A stretch of DNA of 46,491 bases from DASPUH01 sp035622975 (lineage in GTDB: Bacteria; Chloroflexota; Limnocylindria; Limnocylindrales; CSP1-4). Made by a program: the position numbers and the translations under genes. This document shows positions 24,848 through 32,762 of this stretch, piece by piece. The stretch is from NCBI GenBank assembly GCA_035622975.1, contig DASPUH010000074.1, positions 1 to 46,491 on the forward strand. The letters are read 5' to 3'. Position 1 is the stretch's first letter, and each line of letters starts with the position of its first letter. Under the pieces are notes generated by a model. It did no database searches. It was not told the DNA's origin and was given only the letters and a program-made list of their open reading frames with translations.

Positions 24848-26017
24848 TCAAAGCCCGCTCACCACGAACAGGTCGCGCGGCGTCGTGTCCAGCACGTCGG
24901 CCCCCTGGGCGGTGCACACGACGATGTCCTCGATGCGCGCGCCGTAGCGGCCCTCGATGTAGATGCCGGGCTCGATGCTGAAGGCATGGCCCGCCGCCAG
25001 CGGCTCGCGGTTGCCGGCCACGAGGTAGGGCTCCTCATGGCCCTCAAGGCCGATGCCGTGGCCGGTCCGGTGGATGAACTGTGCCCCGTAGCCGGCGGCC
25101 GTGATCGGGTCGCGCGCGGCCGCATCGACGGCTTCGGCTGGCACCCCCGGGCGGACCGCCGCGACCGCGGCCGCGTGGGCACCCTGGAGGACCCCGTAGA
25201 GGCCGGCGAACGTGCTGTCCGGGCCCAAGGCCGGATCGCCGCCGGTGACCCAGATCGTGCGCGTCGTGTCCGAGCAGTAGCCCCGCCGGACGCCGCCGAT
25301 GTCGAGCACGATCGGCTCGCCCGGGCGGATGCGGCGATCGCCCGGCTCGTGGTGCGGCTCGGCCGAATGGGGCCCGCTGCCCACGATCCAGAACGCGGCC
25401 TCATCGTGCCCCGCGTCGACGAGCCGGCGACGGACCTCGTATGCGACGTCCGCCTCGGTGCGATCCGCGAGGCGGCCCGCGGCGATGGCCCGGACGACGG
25501 CATCGGCGGCGTGCGCCGCCTCGCGCAGCAAGCGGACCTCCTGCTCGTCCTTGACCATGCGGGCGGCTCGCAAGGCCTCCCCCGACAGGCCCCAGGCGGC
25601 GCCGGGGAGGGCCGCCTGGAGGCGCAGAAGGTGGAGCGACCAGAGGCTCGGAGAGACCAGGTACCGGCGGCCCGTGCCGCGGGTCCCGCCGCCGGCAGGG
25701 AGCACCCGCACGACCGCCGCGTACGGATCGGCCGTCTCCTCCCACGTGGCGATGCTCACCGCGCCACTGGCGGCCGCCGGGCTCGCCGCGGCGCCCGCCG
25801 CCTCCAGCCGTGGCACGAGGAGCGTCGCGGGGCCGTCGGCCGGCAGCACCAGCATCGTGAGGCGCTCCAGCGGCAGCGGCGCGTAGCCGGTCAGCCACCG
25901 CAGGTCCGCTCCCGGTCCGAGCAGGAGCCCCGCCCCGGCGCCACTCGTGAGCGCCTCGCGCGCGATCGCCAGCCGCGTCGCGTAGGGCTCGCCGTCGAAC
26001 TCGCCTGGCACGCTCAT
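24848..26017 (-). CDS. M24-family metallopeptidase (Xaa-Pro aminopeptidase-like)
   Basis: The 389-residue protein has a creatinase-like N-terminal domain (GADLRWLTGY, LTMLVLPADGPATLLVPRLE) and a pita-bread catalytic domain. The five metal ligands are in IVLDIGGVRRGYCSDTTRTI (two Asp), the His of RTGHGIGLEGHEEP, the Glu of FSIEPGIYIEGR and the Glu of ARIEDIVV. It would release N-terminal residues next to proline, or cleave a related C-N bond as creatinases do. The ATG at 26017 overlaps the stop of the receiver-like gene upstream (ATGA), so the two are co-expressed. Confidence 0.9.
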   Translation of the reverse strand: MSVPGEFDGEPYATRLAIAREALTSGAGAGLLLGPGADLRWLTGYAPLPLERLTMLVLPADGPATLLVPRLEAAGAAASPAAASGAVSIATWEETADPYAAVVRVLPAGGGTRGTGRRYLVSPSLWSLHLLRLQAALPGAAWGLSGEALRAARMVKDEQEVRLLREAAHAADAVVRAIAAGRLADRTEADVAYEVRRRLVDAGHDEAAFWIVGSGPHSAEPHHEPGDRRIRPGEPIVLDIGGVRRGYCSDTTRTIWVTGGDPALGPDSTFAGLYGVLQGAHAAAVAAVRPGVPAEAVDAAARDPITAAGYGAQFIHRTGHGIGLEGHEEPYLVAGNREPLAAGHAFSIEPGIYIEGRYGARIEDIVVCTAQGADVLDTTPRDLFVVSGL

Positions 26018-26394
26018 GCCATGCCGTCCAGCCAGACCCGGATGACGCCTGGGCCGTCGCGGAACAGCTTGTCGTAGCTGTACACCCGGGTCGCGCCGGC
26101 GGCCAAAGCCCGCTTGCGCGCGACAAGATCGTCGTGCTGGCCGACGCCGATGACGGCCACACCGGCCACCACGAGGGCCGTGATCAGCGCGACCGGATCC
26201 TGCCCCCGTAGCCCCAGATCGACCACCGCGCGGCGGGGCGGCTCCCCCTGGGACGCGGTCGCGAGGGTCGCGCCCGGGCCGGCCACTGGCACGGCCCCAG
26301 CCCGCTCGACGGCGGCGCGCAGCCGCGAGGCCCAGATGAGGTCATCGGCGGCCACCAGCACGCGTTGCGGACCAGGACCCGGTCGGATGTCCAT
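26014..26394 (-). CDS. degenerate response-regulator receiver-like protein
   Basis: The 126-residue protein has the alternating strand-helix pattern of a receiver domain: RVLVAADDLIWASRLRAAVE with an acidic Asp17-Asp18 pair, RRAVVDLGLRG with Asp59 at the phosphoacceptor position, and ALAAGATRVYSYDKLF at the position of the last strand. The conserved Thr/Ser after strand 4 is not evident (VIGVGQHDD instead) and the Lys is displaced, so phosphorylation is doubtful. It has no output domain. The ATG at 26394 is 9 bases after TAGTCT, in a promoter that overlaps the divergent one of the CBS gene. It runs directly into the M24 peptidase. Confidence 0.6.
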   Translation of the reverse strand: MDIRPGPGPQRVLVAADDLIWASRLRAAVERAGAVPVAGPGATLATASQGEPPRRAVVDLGLRGQDPVALITALVVAGVAVIGVGQHDDLVARKRALAAGATRVYSYDKLFRDGPGVIRVWLDGMA

Positions 26395-26403
26395 CTCGGA
26401 GGC

Positions 26404-26413
26404 AGACTACACT
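26404..26413. promoter_or_regulatory. overlapping divergent -10 elements
   Basis: TACACT (plus, 26408-26413) is 6 bases before the GTG at 26420. TAGTCT (minus, 26409-26404) is 9 bases before the ATG at 26394. The two hexamers share two bases, so RNA polymerase can serve only one direction at a time. Confidence 0.6.
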
Positions 26414-26419
26414 GGCGGC

Positions 26420-26917
26420 GTGGACTCGAGTCACGGGGGCCCCATGACGGCCCCGACCGCCCGCTCGCTGCACGCCGAGAAGGTCACCGCCCTGGCGCAA
26501 CGGGAACCGCTGCTCGTGGAGGCCGGCACGACCGTCGCCACCGCCATCCAGCGCATGCGTGCGGCGCGCGGCGAGCCCGCCCTCGTGGTGGAGGACGGCC
26601 GACTCGTGGGCATCCTCACCGAGCGCGACGTGCTGCTCAAGGTGCTCGGCCACCAGGTGCCCGCTGATGCCGCCGTCGACGCGTACATGAAGCCGCGACC
26701 GCAGACCCTCACGGCAGAGGCGACCCTCGGCGAGGCGGCTCACCTGATGGACCGCGGCCGCTTCCGCCACGTGCCGATCGTGGACGCCGACGGCCGCCCG
26801 ATCCTGACGCTGCGCCAGCAGGACATCCTGGCCTACATCGCGGAGGCCTTCCCGGAGGAGATCCTCAACCTGCCACCGCGACCGCATCAGCGGCTGGCCG
26901 AGCAGGAAGGCGCATGA
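26420..26917 (+). CDS. CBS-domain pair protein
   Basis: The 165-residue protein is essentially two CBS motifs: residues about 22-75 (ALVVEDGRLVGILTERDVLL) and 88-142 (RHVPIVDADGRPILTLRQQD). Paired CBS domains bind AMP, ATP, SAM or similar and act as energy sensors. GTG 26420 lies 6 bases after TACACT; ATG 26444 is an alternative. The stop overlaps the korA start (ATGA), and a second CBS protein closes the same operon, so both probably regulate the 2-oxoacid:ferredoxin oxidoreductase. The ligand is unknown. Confidence 0.85.
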   Translation: MDSSHGGPMTAPTARSLHAEKVTALAQREPLLVEAGTTVATAIQRMRAARGEPALVVEDGRLVGILTERDVLLKVLGHQVPADAAVDAYMKPRPQTLTAEATLGEAAHLMDRGRFRHVPIVDADGRPILTLRQQDILAYIAEAFPEEILNLPPRPHQRLAEQEGA

Positions 26918-28776
26918 CGACCTCCACCGCACCTCGGTTCGAGGCACCCGCCGAGGTCGAGCTCGACCGCGTCACCATCCGCTTCGCCGGCGACTCCGGC
27001 GACGGCATGCAGCTGACCGGCAGCCAGTTCACCCGCACCGCGGCTGCCTTCGGCAACGACGTCAGCACGCTGCCCGACTTCCCGGCCGAGATCCGTGCCC
27101 CGGCCGGCTCGCTGCCGGGCGTCAGCGGCTTCCAGCTCAGCTTTGCCAGCAGCGAGATCTACACGCCCGGGGACGAGCCGGACGTGCTCGTGGCGATGAA
27201 CCCGGCCGCACTGCGGACGAACCTCGTGGACCTGCCCGCGGGGGGCGCCCTGATCGTCAACGAGGATGCGTTCACGGGGCCCAACCTGGCCAAGGCCGGG
27301 TACGCCGCCAACCCACTCAAGGACGGCTCACTGAAGAGCTACACGGTCTTCGAGGTGCCCATCAGCACCCTCAATGCGAGGGCGCTCGAGGGCCTGGACA
27401 TGACCGCCAAGCAGGTCGACCTGACCAAGAACTTCTTCGCCCTCGGTCTCATGTTCTGGCTCTACGAGCGGAGCATGGAACCGACCATCGAATGGATCGA
27501 CGACAAGTTCGGCAAGCGGCCGATCTTCGCCGAGGCCAACAAGCGCGCCCTCAAGGCCGGCTACGCCTTCGGCGAGACGACCGAGATGTTCCATACCCAC
27601 TACCGGGTCGCGCCGGCCCGCCTCGCCCCGGGGATGTATCGCAACGTGACCGGCAACGAGGCGACCGCCCTGGGCTTCGTGGCCGCTTCGCGGCTGGCCC
27701 GCCGGACGCTGTTCTACGGCAGCTACCCCATCACGCCGGCCAGCGACATCCTCCACGCCCTGTCGGGCTACAAGGACTTCGGGGTCAAGACGTTCCAGGC
27801 GGAGGATGAGATCGCCGCCATCGGCGCGGCCATCGGCGCCAGCTACGGCGGGGCGCTCGGGTTGACCGGCACGTCGGGGCCGGGCATCGCCCTCAAGAGC
27901 GAGGCGATCAACCTGGCGGTGATGGTCGAACTGCCCCTGGTCATCGTCGACGTCCAGCGAGCCGGCCCATCCACCGGCATGCCCACCAAGAACGAACAGG
28001 CGGATCTGCTCCAGGTCATCTTCGGGCGCAACGGCGACTCGCCGATCCCCGTCGTGGCGCCGGCGACCCCCGGCGAGTGCTTCGATATGGCCATCGAGGC
28101 GTGGCGCATCGCCCTGCGCTACATGACACCGGTGGTCTACCTCTCCGACGCCTTCCTGGCCACGGGCGCGGAACCGTGGCGCATCCCCGACCTGGCCGAC
28201 CTACCCGACATCGCCGTCGGCAACGCCACCGACCCCCACGGTTTCCACCCCTACGACCGCGATCCAGAGACGTTGGCGCGGCCGTGGGCCGTGCCCGGCA
28301 CGCCAGGCCTCGAGCACCGCATCGGCGGGCTGGAGAAGGCGGACATCACGGGCAACGTCAGCTACGACCCCGACAATCACCACCGCATGACGGTGCTGCG
28401 CGAGGAGAAGGTCGCCCGGGTGGCCGACTCGATCCCCGATCTCGAGGTCTTCGGGCCGCCGGAAGGCGACCTGCTGATCCTGGGCTGGGGCTCGACGTAC
28501 GGGGCCATCCGCTCCGCGACGATGCGCCTGCAGGTCCAGGGGCACGCCGTCGCCCATGCCCACCTGCGCCACCTCAACCCGTTCCCGCGGAACACCGGCG
28601 ACGTGCTCGGGGCGTATCGCCACGTGCTGATCCCCGAGATCAACATGGGCCAGCTGCGCCTCCTCATCCGCGCGCGCTACCTCCTCGACGTCGAGGGCTA
28701 CAACCGGGTGCGCGGCAAGCCCTTCAAGATCAGCGAGATCGAGGAGCAGGCCCTCCGCCTGCTGCCGCGGCGATGA
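26914..28776 (+). CDS. korA: 2-oxoacid:ferredoxin oxidoreductase, fused gamma-alpha subunit
   Basis: The 620-residue subunit joins the gamma domain (residues about 17-190, VTIRFAGDSGDGMQLTGSQF onwards, PAEIRAPAGSLPGVSGFQL) to the alpha pyrimidine-binding domain (about 250-600, with FYGSYPITPASDILHAL and GPGIALKSEAINLAVMVELP). With KorB it oxidatively decarboxylates a 2-oxoacid, most often 2-oxoglutarate or pyruvate, to the acyl-CoA and reduces ferredoxin. It is ATGA-coupled on both sides. Substrate assignment as 2-oxoglutarate rests on similarity to two-subunit KorAB types and is not certain. No ferredoxin gene or extra 4Fe-4S subunit is in the operon. Confidence 0.93.
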   Translation: MTTSTAPRFEAPAEVELDRVTIRFAGDSGDGMQLTGSQFTRTAAAFGNDVSTLPDFPAEIRAPAGSLPGVSGFQLSFASSEIYTPGDEPDVLVAMNPAALRTNLVDLPAGGALIVNEDAFTGPNLAKAGYAANPLKDGSLKSYTVFEVPISTLNARALEGLDMTAKQVDLTKNFFALGLMFWLYERSMEPTIEWIDDKFGKRPIFAEANKRALKAGYAFGETTEMFHTHYRVAPARLAPGMYRNVTGNEATALGFVAASRLARRTLFYGSYPITPASDILHALSGYKDFGVKTFQAEDEIAAIGAAIGASYGGALGLTGTSGPGIALKSEAINLAVMVELPLVIVDVQRAGPSTGMPTKNEQADLLQVIFGRNGDSPIPVVAPATPGECFDMAIEAWRIALRYMTPVVYLSDAFLATGAEPWRIPDLADLPDIAVGNATDPHGFHPYDRDPETLARPWAVPGTPGLEHRIGGLEKADITGNVSYDPDNHHRMTVLREEKVARVADSIPDLEVFGPPEGDLLILGWGSTYGAIRSATMRLQVQGHAVAHAHLRHLNPFPRNTGDVLGAYRHVLIPEINMGQLRLLIRARYLLDVEGYNRVRGKPFKISEIEEQALRLLPRR

Positions 28777-29816
28777 CCGCGCTCGACGGCCTGAGCGCCG
28801 AGAACGCGGCCGTGATCCAGCTGACGCGCAAGGACTTCGTCTCCGACCAGGAAGTGCGCTGGTGCCCCGGCTGCGGCGACTACTCCATCCTGGCCCAGAC
28901 GCAGAAGACGATGCCCGATTTCGGCTACCCCAAGGAGAAGATCGTCTTCATCTCGGGCATCGGCTGCAGCGGGCGCCTGCCGTACTACATGAACACCTAC
29001 GGGTTCCACTCCATCCACGGGCGAGCGCCGACGCTGGCGACCGGCCTCAAGGCCGCCCGGCCGGACCTCATGGTGTGGGTCATCACCGGTGACGGCGACG
29101 CCCTGAGCATTGGGGGCAATCACGTCCTCCACTCGATGCGCCGCAACGTCGACCTCAAGCTGGTGATGTTCAACAACCGCATCTACGGGCTGACCAAGGG
29201 CCAGGCCTCGCCGACCTCGGAGATGGGCAAGCGCACGAAGTCCAGCCCCGAGGGCACCATCGACCATCCGGTCATCCCGCTCTCCATCGCCCTGGCCGCG
29301 GAGGCGACGTTCGTCGCCCGCTCGGTCGACACCCACACCGAGCATCTCCAGACGACCCTCGAGCGGGCCGGGCGGCACCGCGGCTCCGCCTTCATCGAGG
29401 TCCTCCAGAACTGCAACATCTTCAACGACGGGGCATACCGCGAGTTCACCGACCGGGAGGTCCGCGAGGACCGCATGCTGGTGCTGCAGCACGGCCAGCC
29501 CATGGTCTTCGGCAAGGACCGCGACCGCGGCATCCGCCTGCGCGGCCTGCAGCCGGAGGTGGTGCAGCTCGGGGACGGCATCTCCGAGGCCGACCTGCTC
29601 GTCCACGACGAGGCAGCGGACGATCCGTACCTCGCCTTCATGCTCTCGCGCATGTGGTGGCCGGACTTCCCTGTGCCCGTGGGTGTGTTCCGGGACGTCT
29701 CCCGGCCGACGCACGACGAGCTGCTGACGGCACAGATCGACAAGGCCATCGCGCAGCGCGGCGAAGGCGACCTGGCCGCGCTGCTGCGCAGCGGCGACGC
29801 CTGGAAGGTCGAATGA
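28773..29816 (+). CDS. korB: 2-oxoacid:ferredoxin oxidoreductase, beta subunit
   Basis: The 347-residue subunit carries ThDP and one [4Fe-4S] cluster. Cys31 and Cys34 (RWCPGCGDYSIL), Cys65 (GIGCSGRLP) and Cys214 (LQNCNIFNDG) are the expected ligands. The ThDP-Mg motif is ITGDGDALSIGGNH, ending at MFNNRIYGLTKGQASPTS. The ATG at 28773 overlaps the korA stop (ATGA). Pyruvate or other 2-oxoacids remain possible substrates. The last 60 residues (DDPYLAFMLSRMWWPDFPVP) follow the usual two-subunit type pattern. It is coupled to a zinc-ribbon CBS protein. Confidence 0.94.
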   Translation: MTALDGLSAENAAVIQLTRKDFVSDQEVRWCPGCGDYSILAQTQKTMPDFGYPKEKIVFISGIGCSGRLPYYMNTYGFHSIHGRAPTLATGLKAARPDLMVWVITGDGDALSIGGNHVLHSMRRNVDLKLVMFNNRIYGLTKGQASPTSEMGKRTKSSPEGTIDHPVIPLSIALAAEATFVARSVDTHTEHLQTTLERAGRHRGSAFIEVLQNCNIFNDGAYREFTDREVREDRMLVLQHGQPMVFGKDRDRGIRLRGLQPEVVQLGDGISEADLLVHDEAADDPYLAFMLSRMWWPDFPVPVGVFRDVSRPTHDELLTAQIDKAIAQRGEGDLAALLRSGDAWKVE

Positions 29817-30319
29817 TCTGTCCCGTCTGCCACACCGACAACATCGAAGGCTCGGACGAGTGCGACAACTGCGGCGCCGACCTGCGGGCCGCCGACCTGC
29901 CGACGCCGGCCACGCCGCTGGAGCGTCGCCTCGTGACCGAGCACCTCAGCGACCTGGGGCACCGCGACCCGATCCTGCTGGCGGCCACCGCCCCCGTGCG
30001 CGAGGCCATCGCCGCGATGCAGGCGGCCGGCGTGGGCTCGGTGCTCGTCACGCGTGAGGGACGCCTGGTGGGCATCTTCACCGAGCGCGACGCGCTCCTC
30101 AAGGTCGCCGGCGCGACGCAGGGGACCATGGACGCGCCGGTGGCCGAACTGATGACGGCCGACCCGGTCGTGCTGCGGGAGGATGACTCGATCGCCGTCG
30201 CCATCCACAAGATGGCCGTCGGCGGCTTCCGCCACATCCCGCTCACCCGTGACGGCCAGCCCACCGGCATCGTCTCCGCGCGCGACGTCTTCGGCCACAT
30301 CCTGGAGATCATCGGCTGA
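29813..30319 (+). CDS. zinc-ribbon plus CBS-pair protein
   Basis: The 168-residue protein starts with a zinc ribbon (Cys3, Cys6, Cys17, Cys20 in MICPVCHTDN and DECDNCGADL), then two CBS motifs (about 40-100 with GSVLVTREGRLVGIFTERDA, and 107-165 with RHIPLTRDGQPTGIVSARDV). It is the fourth gene of the CBS-korA-korB unit, ATGA-overlapping korB. The zinc ribbon could dock to a partner. The two CBS proteins share the GILTERD/GIFTERD block but differ in N-terminus. A regulatory role on KorAB is inferred from gene order only. Confidence 0.85.
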   Translation: MICPVCHTDNIEGSDECDNCGADLRAADLPTPATPLERRLVTEHLSDLGHRDPILLAATAPVREAIAAMQAAGVGSVLVTREGRLVGIFTERDALLKVAGATQGTMDAPVAELMTADPVVLREDDSIAVAIHKMAVGGFRHIPLTRDGQPTGIVSARDVFGHILEIIG

Positions 30320-30322
30320 CCA

Positions 30323-30341
30323 CCGGCCGGTTCTCGGCCGG
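30323..30341 (+). terminator. hairpin between the kor operon and the EamA gene
   Basis: CCGGCCG-GTTCT-CGGCCGG forms a 7-bp stem right after the CBS gene stop. There is no T-run. It may terminate part of the transcripts or protect the 3' end of the kor mRNA, while the EamA gene starts 9 bases later. Confidence 0.45.
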
Positions 30342-30350
30342 CGGCGCCGC

Positions 30351-31400
30351 ATGACGTCCGGGACCGCCCGCCCCTCCCTCGACCAGTCATCGCGCCGGGA
30401 CCTGGGCCGCTCCCGCGCGGTCGGCCTGGCCCTCGTCGTCATCTCCGCCTGCTCCTTCGGCTCCGGCGCGCTGTTCGCCAAGCCGGTCTACGGCGCCGGC
30501 CTTGACTGGAAGGCGCTGCTCTACTGGCGCTTCCTGATCGCCGCCGTCGTGTCCTGGGCGTGGCTCCTGGCGCGCTCCTCCAACCGGCGGTCGCTGCGCC
30601 GTCTGTCGCGGCGGCGGTGGGTCGTCCTCGGAGCGCTCGGGGCCATGTACGTCGGCAACACCGGCACGTACTACGCCGCCCTGGAGACGGTCTCCGCCTC
30701 GCTGGCCGCGCTGCTCGTCTACATCTACCCGGTGCTGGTCGCCGTCCTGGCGTTGCGGGTCGGCCGGCCGCTCGAAGGTCGTCGGCCCTGGATCGCCCTC
30801 GGTCTTGCCGTGGCCGGCGTCGCGCTCGCCGTGGGCGGGATCGATCCCTCGCACGCGCCGCCGGCGACGGGGATCGCCCTGGCCCTCTCGGGCGGCGCGA
30901 TCTACGCCGTGTGGGTGGTGCTGTCGGCGCATCTCGGCGGCGAGCGCAGGACGCCGCGTGATCCGGCGCCGCGGGAAGCGCTCGAAGGCGTGGAGGAGAC
31001 CGATCCCGCGCCGGCGGCAGCCCTGATGCTGACCAGCGCGTTCGCCGTGTATGCCTGCCTGGCGGTGGTGTCGGGCGAACCGGTGACCCCCGACCGCGTC
31101 CCGTCCAGCGCCTGGTACGGGCTGTTCGGGGTGGGCCTCATCTCGACGGCCGTGGCGATGCAGACGTTCTATGCCGGCGCGCGCCGCATCGGCGCGGCGC
31201 GGGCTTCGCTCGTGAGCACCATCGAGCCGGTCTACACCATCGTCCTGGCCACCCTGCTCTTCGGCGAGGCGCTGACCGCAGTGCAGCTGCTTGGCGGCAC
31301 GCTCGTCATCGGGGCGGTGCTGATCGCCGAAACGGGCCGCCGGGGCGGCGGGGGTACGATGGGCGCCTTCGCGGGCAGCGCAACGGAGGCACCGCCATGA
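30351..31400 (+). CDS. EamA/DMT-family transporter
   Basis: The 349-residue membrane protein has about ten hydrophobic helices in two EamA repeats: residues 26-150 (GLALVVISACSFGSGALFAK, LYWRFLIAAVVSWAWLLA, YVGNTGTYYAALETVSASLA) and 170-330 (GIALALSGGAIYAVWVVLSA, IGAARASLVSTIEPVYTIVL). Drug/metabolite transporters of this kind export amino acids, cofactors or metabolites. A hydrophilic loop of about 35 residues (205-240) splits the second half. The stop overlaps the HPPD ATG (ATGA), hinting at an aromatic amino-acid-related substrate; that link is weak. Confidence 0.85.
   Translation: MTSGTARPSLDQSSRRDLGRSRAVGLALVVISACSFGSGALFAKPVYGAGLDWKALLYWRFLIAAVVSWAWLLARSSNRRSLRRLSRRRWVVLGALGAMYVGNTGTYYAALETVSASLAALLVYIYPVLVAVLALRVGRPLEGRRPWIALGLAVAGVALAVGGIDPSHAPPATGIALALSGGAIYAVWVVLSAHLGGERRTPRDPAPREALEGVEETDPAPAAALMLTSAFAVYACLAVVSGEPVTPDRVPSSAWYGLFGVGLISTAVAMQTFYAGARRIGAARASLVSTIEPVYTIVLATLLFGEALTAVQLLGGTLVIGAVLIAETGRRGGGGTMGAFAGSATEAPP
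31355..31360 (+). promoter_or_regulatory. possible -10 element of hpd
   Basis: TACGAT lies 36 bases before the hpd ATG, inside the end of the EamA gene. A Shine-Dalgarno-like ACGGAGGC follows about 8 bases before the ATG. This would be a normal leadered transcript. Confidence 0.4.
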
Positions 31401-32572
31401 CCGAGACCATCGAGCGCCGCCAGGGCGCGGCCAACCAGTCCGGGGCGCACGTCAACCCGAACGCGTACGCGGAGGCGCAGGACTTCCTGCCGCTCAAGGG
31501 CCTCGACCACGTCGAGTTCTGGGTCGGCAATGCGCGCCAGGCCGCGGCCTACTTCCGCGCCCTGTGGGGCTTCACGCCCATCGCCTATGCCGGACTGGAG
31601 ACGGGGGTCCGCGACCGGGCCTCGTACGTCATGGCCCAGCACGACATCCGGCTGGTCCTGACGGGGGCGCTGTCGCCGGAGGGCGAGATCGCCGAGCACG
31701 TCCACCGCCATGGCGACGGCGTCCATGACATCGCGTTCGCGGTGGACGACGTCGCCGCGTCGTGGCGTGAGACCACGACGCGTGGCGCGCGCAGCTACCT
31801 GGGACCGACCGAGCTGGACGGCGGCGAGGACGGGACGCTGCGCCGGTCTGCCGTGCACACGTACGGCGACGTCGTCCACTCGTTCGTCGACCGCTCCGCC
31901 TACCACGGCGTGTTCGCACCGGGCTACCGCCGGATCAAGCGGCCCGCGGCGGCCGCCCAGGGGCTGAGCCTGCTGGAGATCGACCACTGCGTGGGCAACG
32001 TCGAGCTCGGCGACATGAACCGCTTCGTCGACTACTACCGCGACGTGTTCGGCTTCAGCCAGCTCATCCACTACGACGACAAGGTCATCCACACCGAGTA
32101 CAGCGCCCTCATGTCCAAGGTCATGACCAACGGCAACGGGCGCGTCAAGTTCCCCATCAACGAGCCGGCCGCCGGCCGCAAGAAGAGCCAGATCCAGGAG
32201 TTCCTGGACTACTACCTGGATTCGGGGACGCAGCACATCGCGCTGCGCACCGAGGACATCGTGGCCACCGTGCGCCGGCTGCGCGAGAACGGCGTCGAGT
32301 TCCTCGGCATGCCCCACGCCTACTACGAGCAGCTGGCCGATCGCGTCGGTGACGTGGGCGTGCCCATGGCCACCCTCGAGGAGCTGGGCATCGAGGCCGA
32401 CCGGGACGAGGAGGGCTTCCTCCTCCAGATCTTCACCCGCCCCATCCAGGACCGGCCCACGTTCTTCTTCGAGATCATCGAGCGCCACGGCTCGCGGGGC
32501 TTCGGCGTCGGCAACTTCAAGGCGCTCTTCGAGGCCATCGAGATCGAACAGGCCCGCCGCGGCAACCTCTAG
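31397..32572 (+). CDS. hpd: 4-hydroxyphenylpyruvate dioxygenase
   Basis: The 391-residue Fe(II) enzyme converts 4-hydroxyphenylpyruvate to homogentisate, the entry to the homogentisate route of tyrosine breakdown. The vicinal-oxygen-chelate metal ligands are His197 (LEIDHCVGNV), His280 (GTQHIALRT) and Glu359 (FFEIIERHG). The N-terminal half begins with LKGLDHVEFWVGNARQAAAY. C-terminal GFGVGNFKALFEAIE closes the active site as in the family. The ATG at 31397 overlaps the EamA stop and is preceded by GGAGG. The downstream enzymes are further along on the same strand (FAH family at 35260, HGD at 39901). Confidence 0.96.
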   Translation: MTETIERRQGAANQSGAHVNPNAYAEAQDFLPLKGLDHVEFWVGNARQAAAYFRALWGFTPIAYAGLETGVRDRASYVMAQHDIRLVLTGALSPEGEIAEHVHRHGDGVHDIAFAVDDVAASWRETTTRGARSYLGPTELDGGEDGTLRRSAVHTYGDVVHSFVDRSAYHGVFAPGYRRIKRPAAAAQGLSLLEIDHCVGNVELGDMNRFVDYYRDVFGFSQLIHYDDKVIHTEYSALMSKVMTNGNGRVKFPINEPAAGRKKSQIQEFLDYYLDSGTQHIALRTEDIVATVRRLRENGVEFLGMPHAYYEQLADRVGDVGVPMATLEELGIEADRDEEGFLLQIFTRPIQDRPTFFFEIIERHGSRGFGVGNFKALFEAIEIEQARRGNL

Positions 32573-32575
32573 TTC

Positions 32576-32640
32576 CGCTCGGGGCCCGCGGCCGCTCGGG
32601 GCCCGCGGCGGCTCCGGGCCCGCGGCCGCTCGGGGTTCGC
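32576..32640. repeat. short imperfect tandem repeat after hpd
   Basis: About three and a half copies of a 15-19 base unit related to CGCTCGGGGCCCGCGGC start 3 bases after the hpd stop. The unit is itself nearly palindromic (GGGCCC, CCGCGG) and could form stable hairpins at the convergent ends of hpd and the HTH-nuclease gene. The remaining bases to 32762 show no gene. Confidence 0.6.
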
Positions 32641-32762
32641 TCCAGCGGCCGGGGACACCCGACAAGGGGTCGAAACTGATCAGACTTGACTGGGACGCAC
32701 GGTAGGGCAGCCCGGAGGTCGCAGGATGGCCCGTCTGGGTCACCGATGGACCTCTCGCACGC

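Noticed and set aside
24803..26077. A 424-codon plus-strand open frame opposite the M24 peptidase
   Set aside because: Antisense shadow; the minus-strand reading has all five metal ligands of a real peptidase.
32576..32640. A CRISPR-like array
   Set aside because: Units are adjacent with no spacers and are too short; it is an imperfect GC-rich tandem repeat.
31232..32743. A 503-codon minus-strand open frame opposite hpd
   Set aside because: Antisense shadow with Val/Asp/His-rich composition; the plus-strand HPPD reading is complete.
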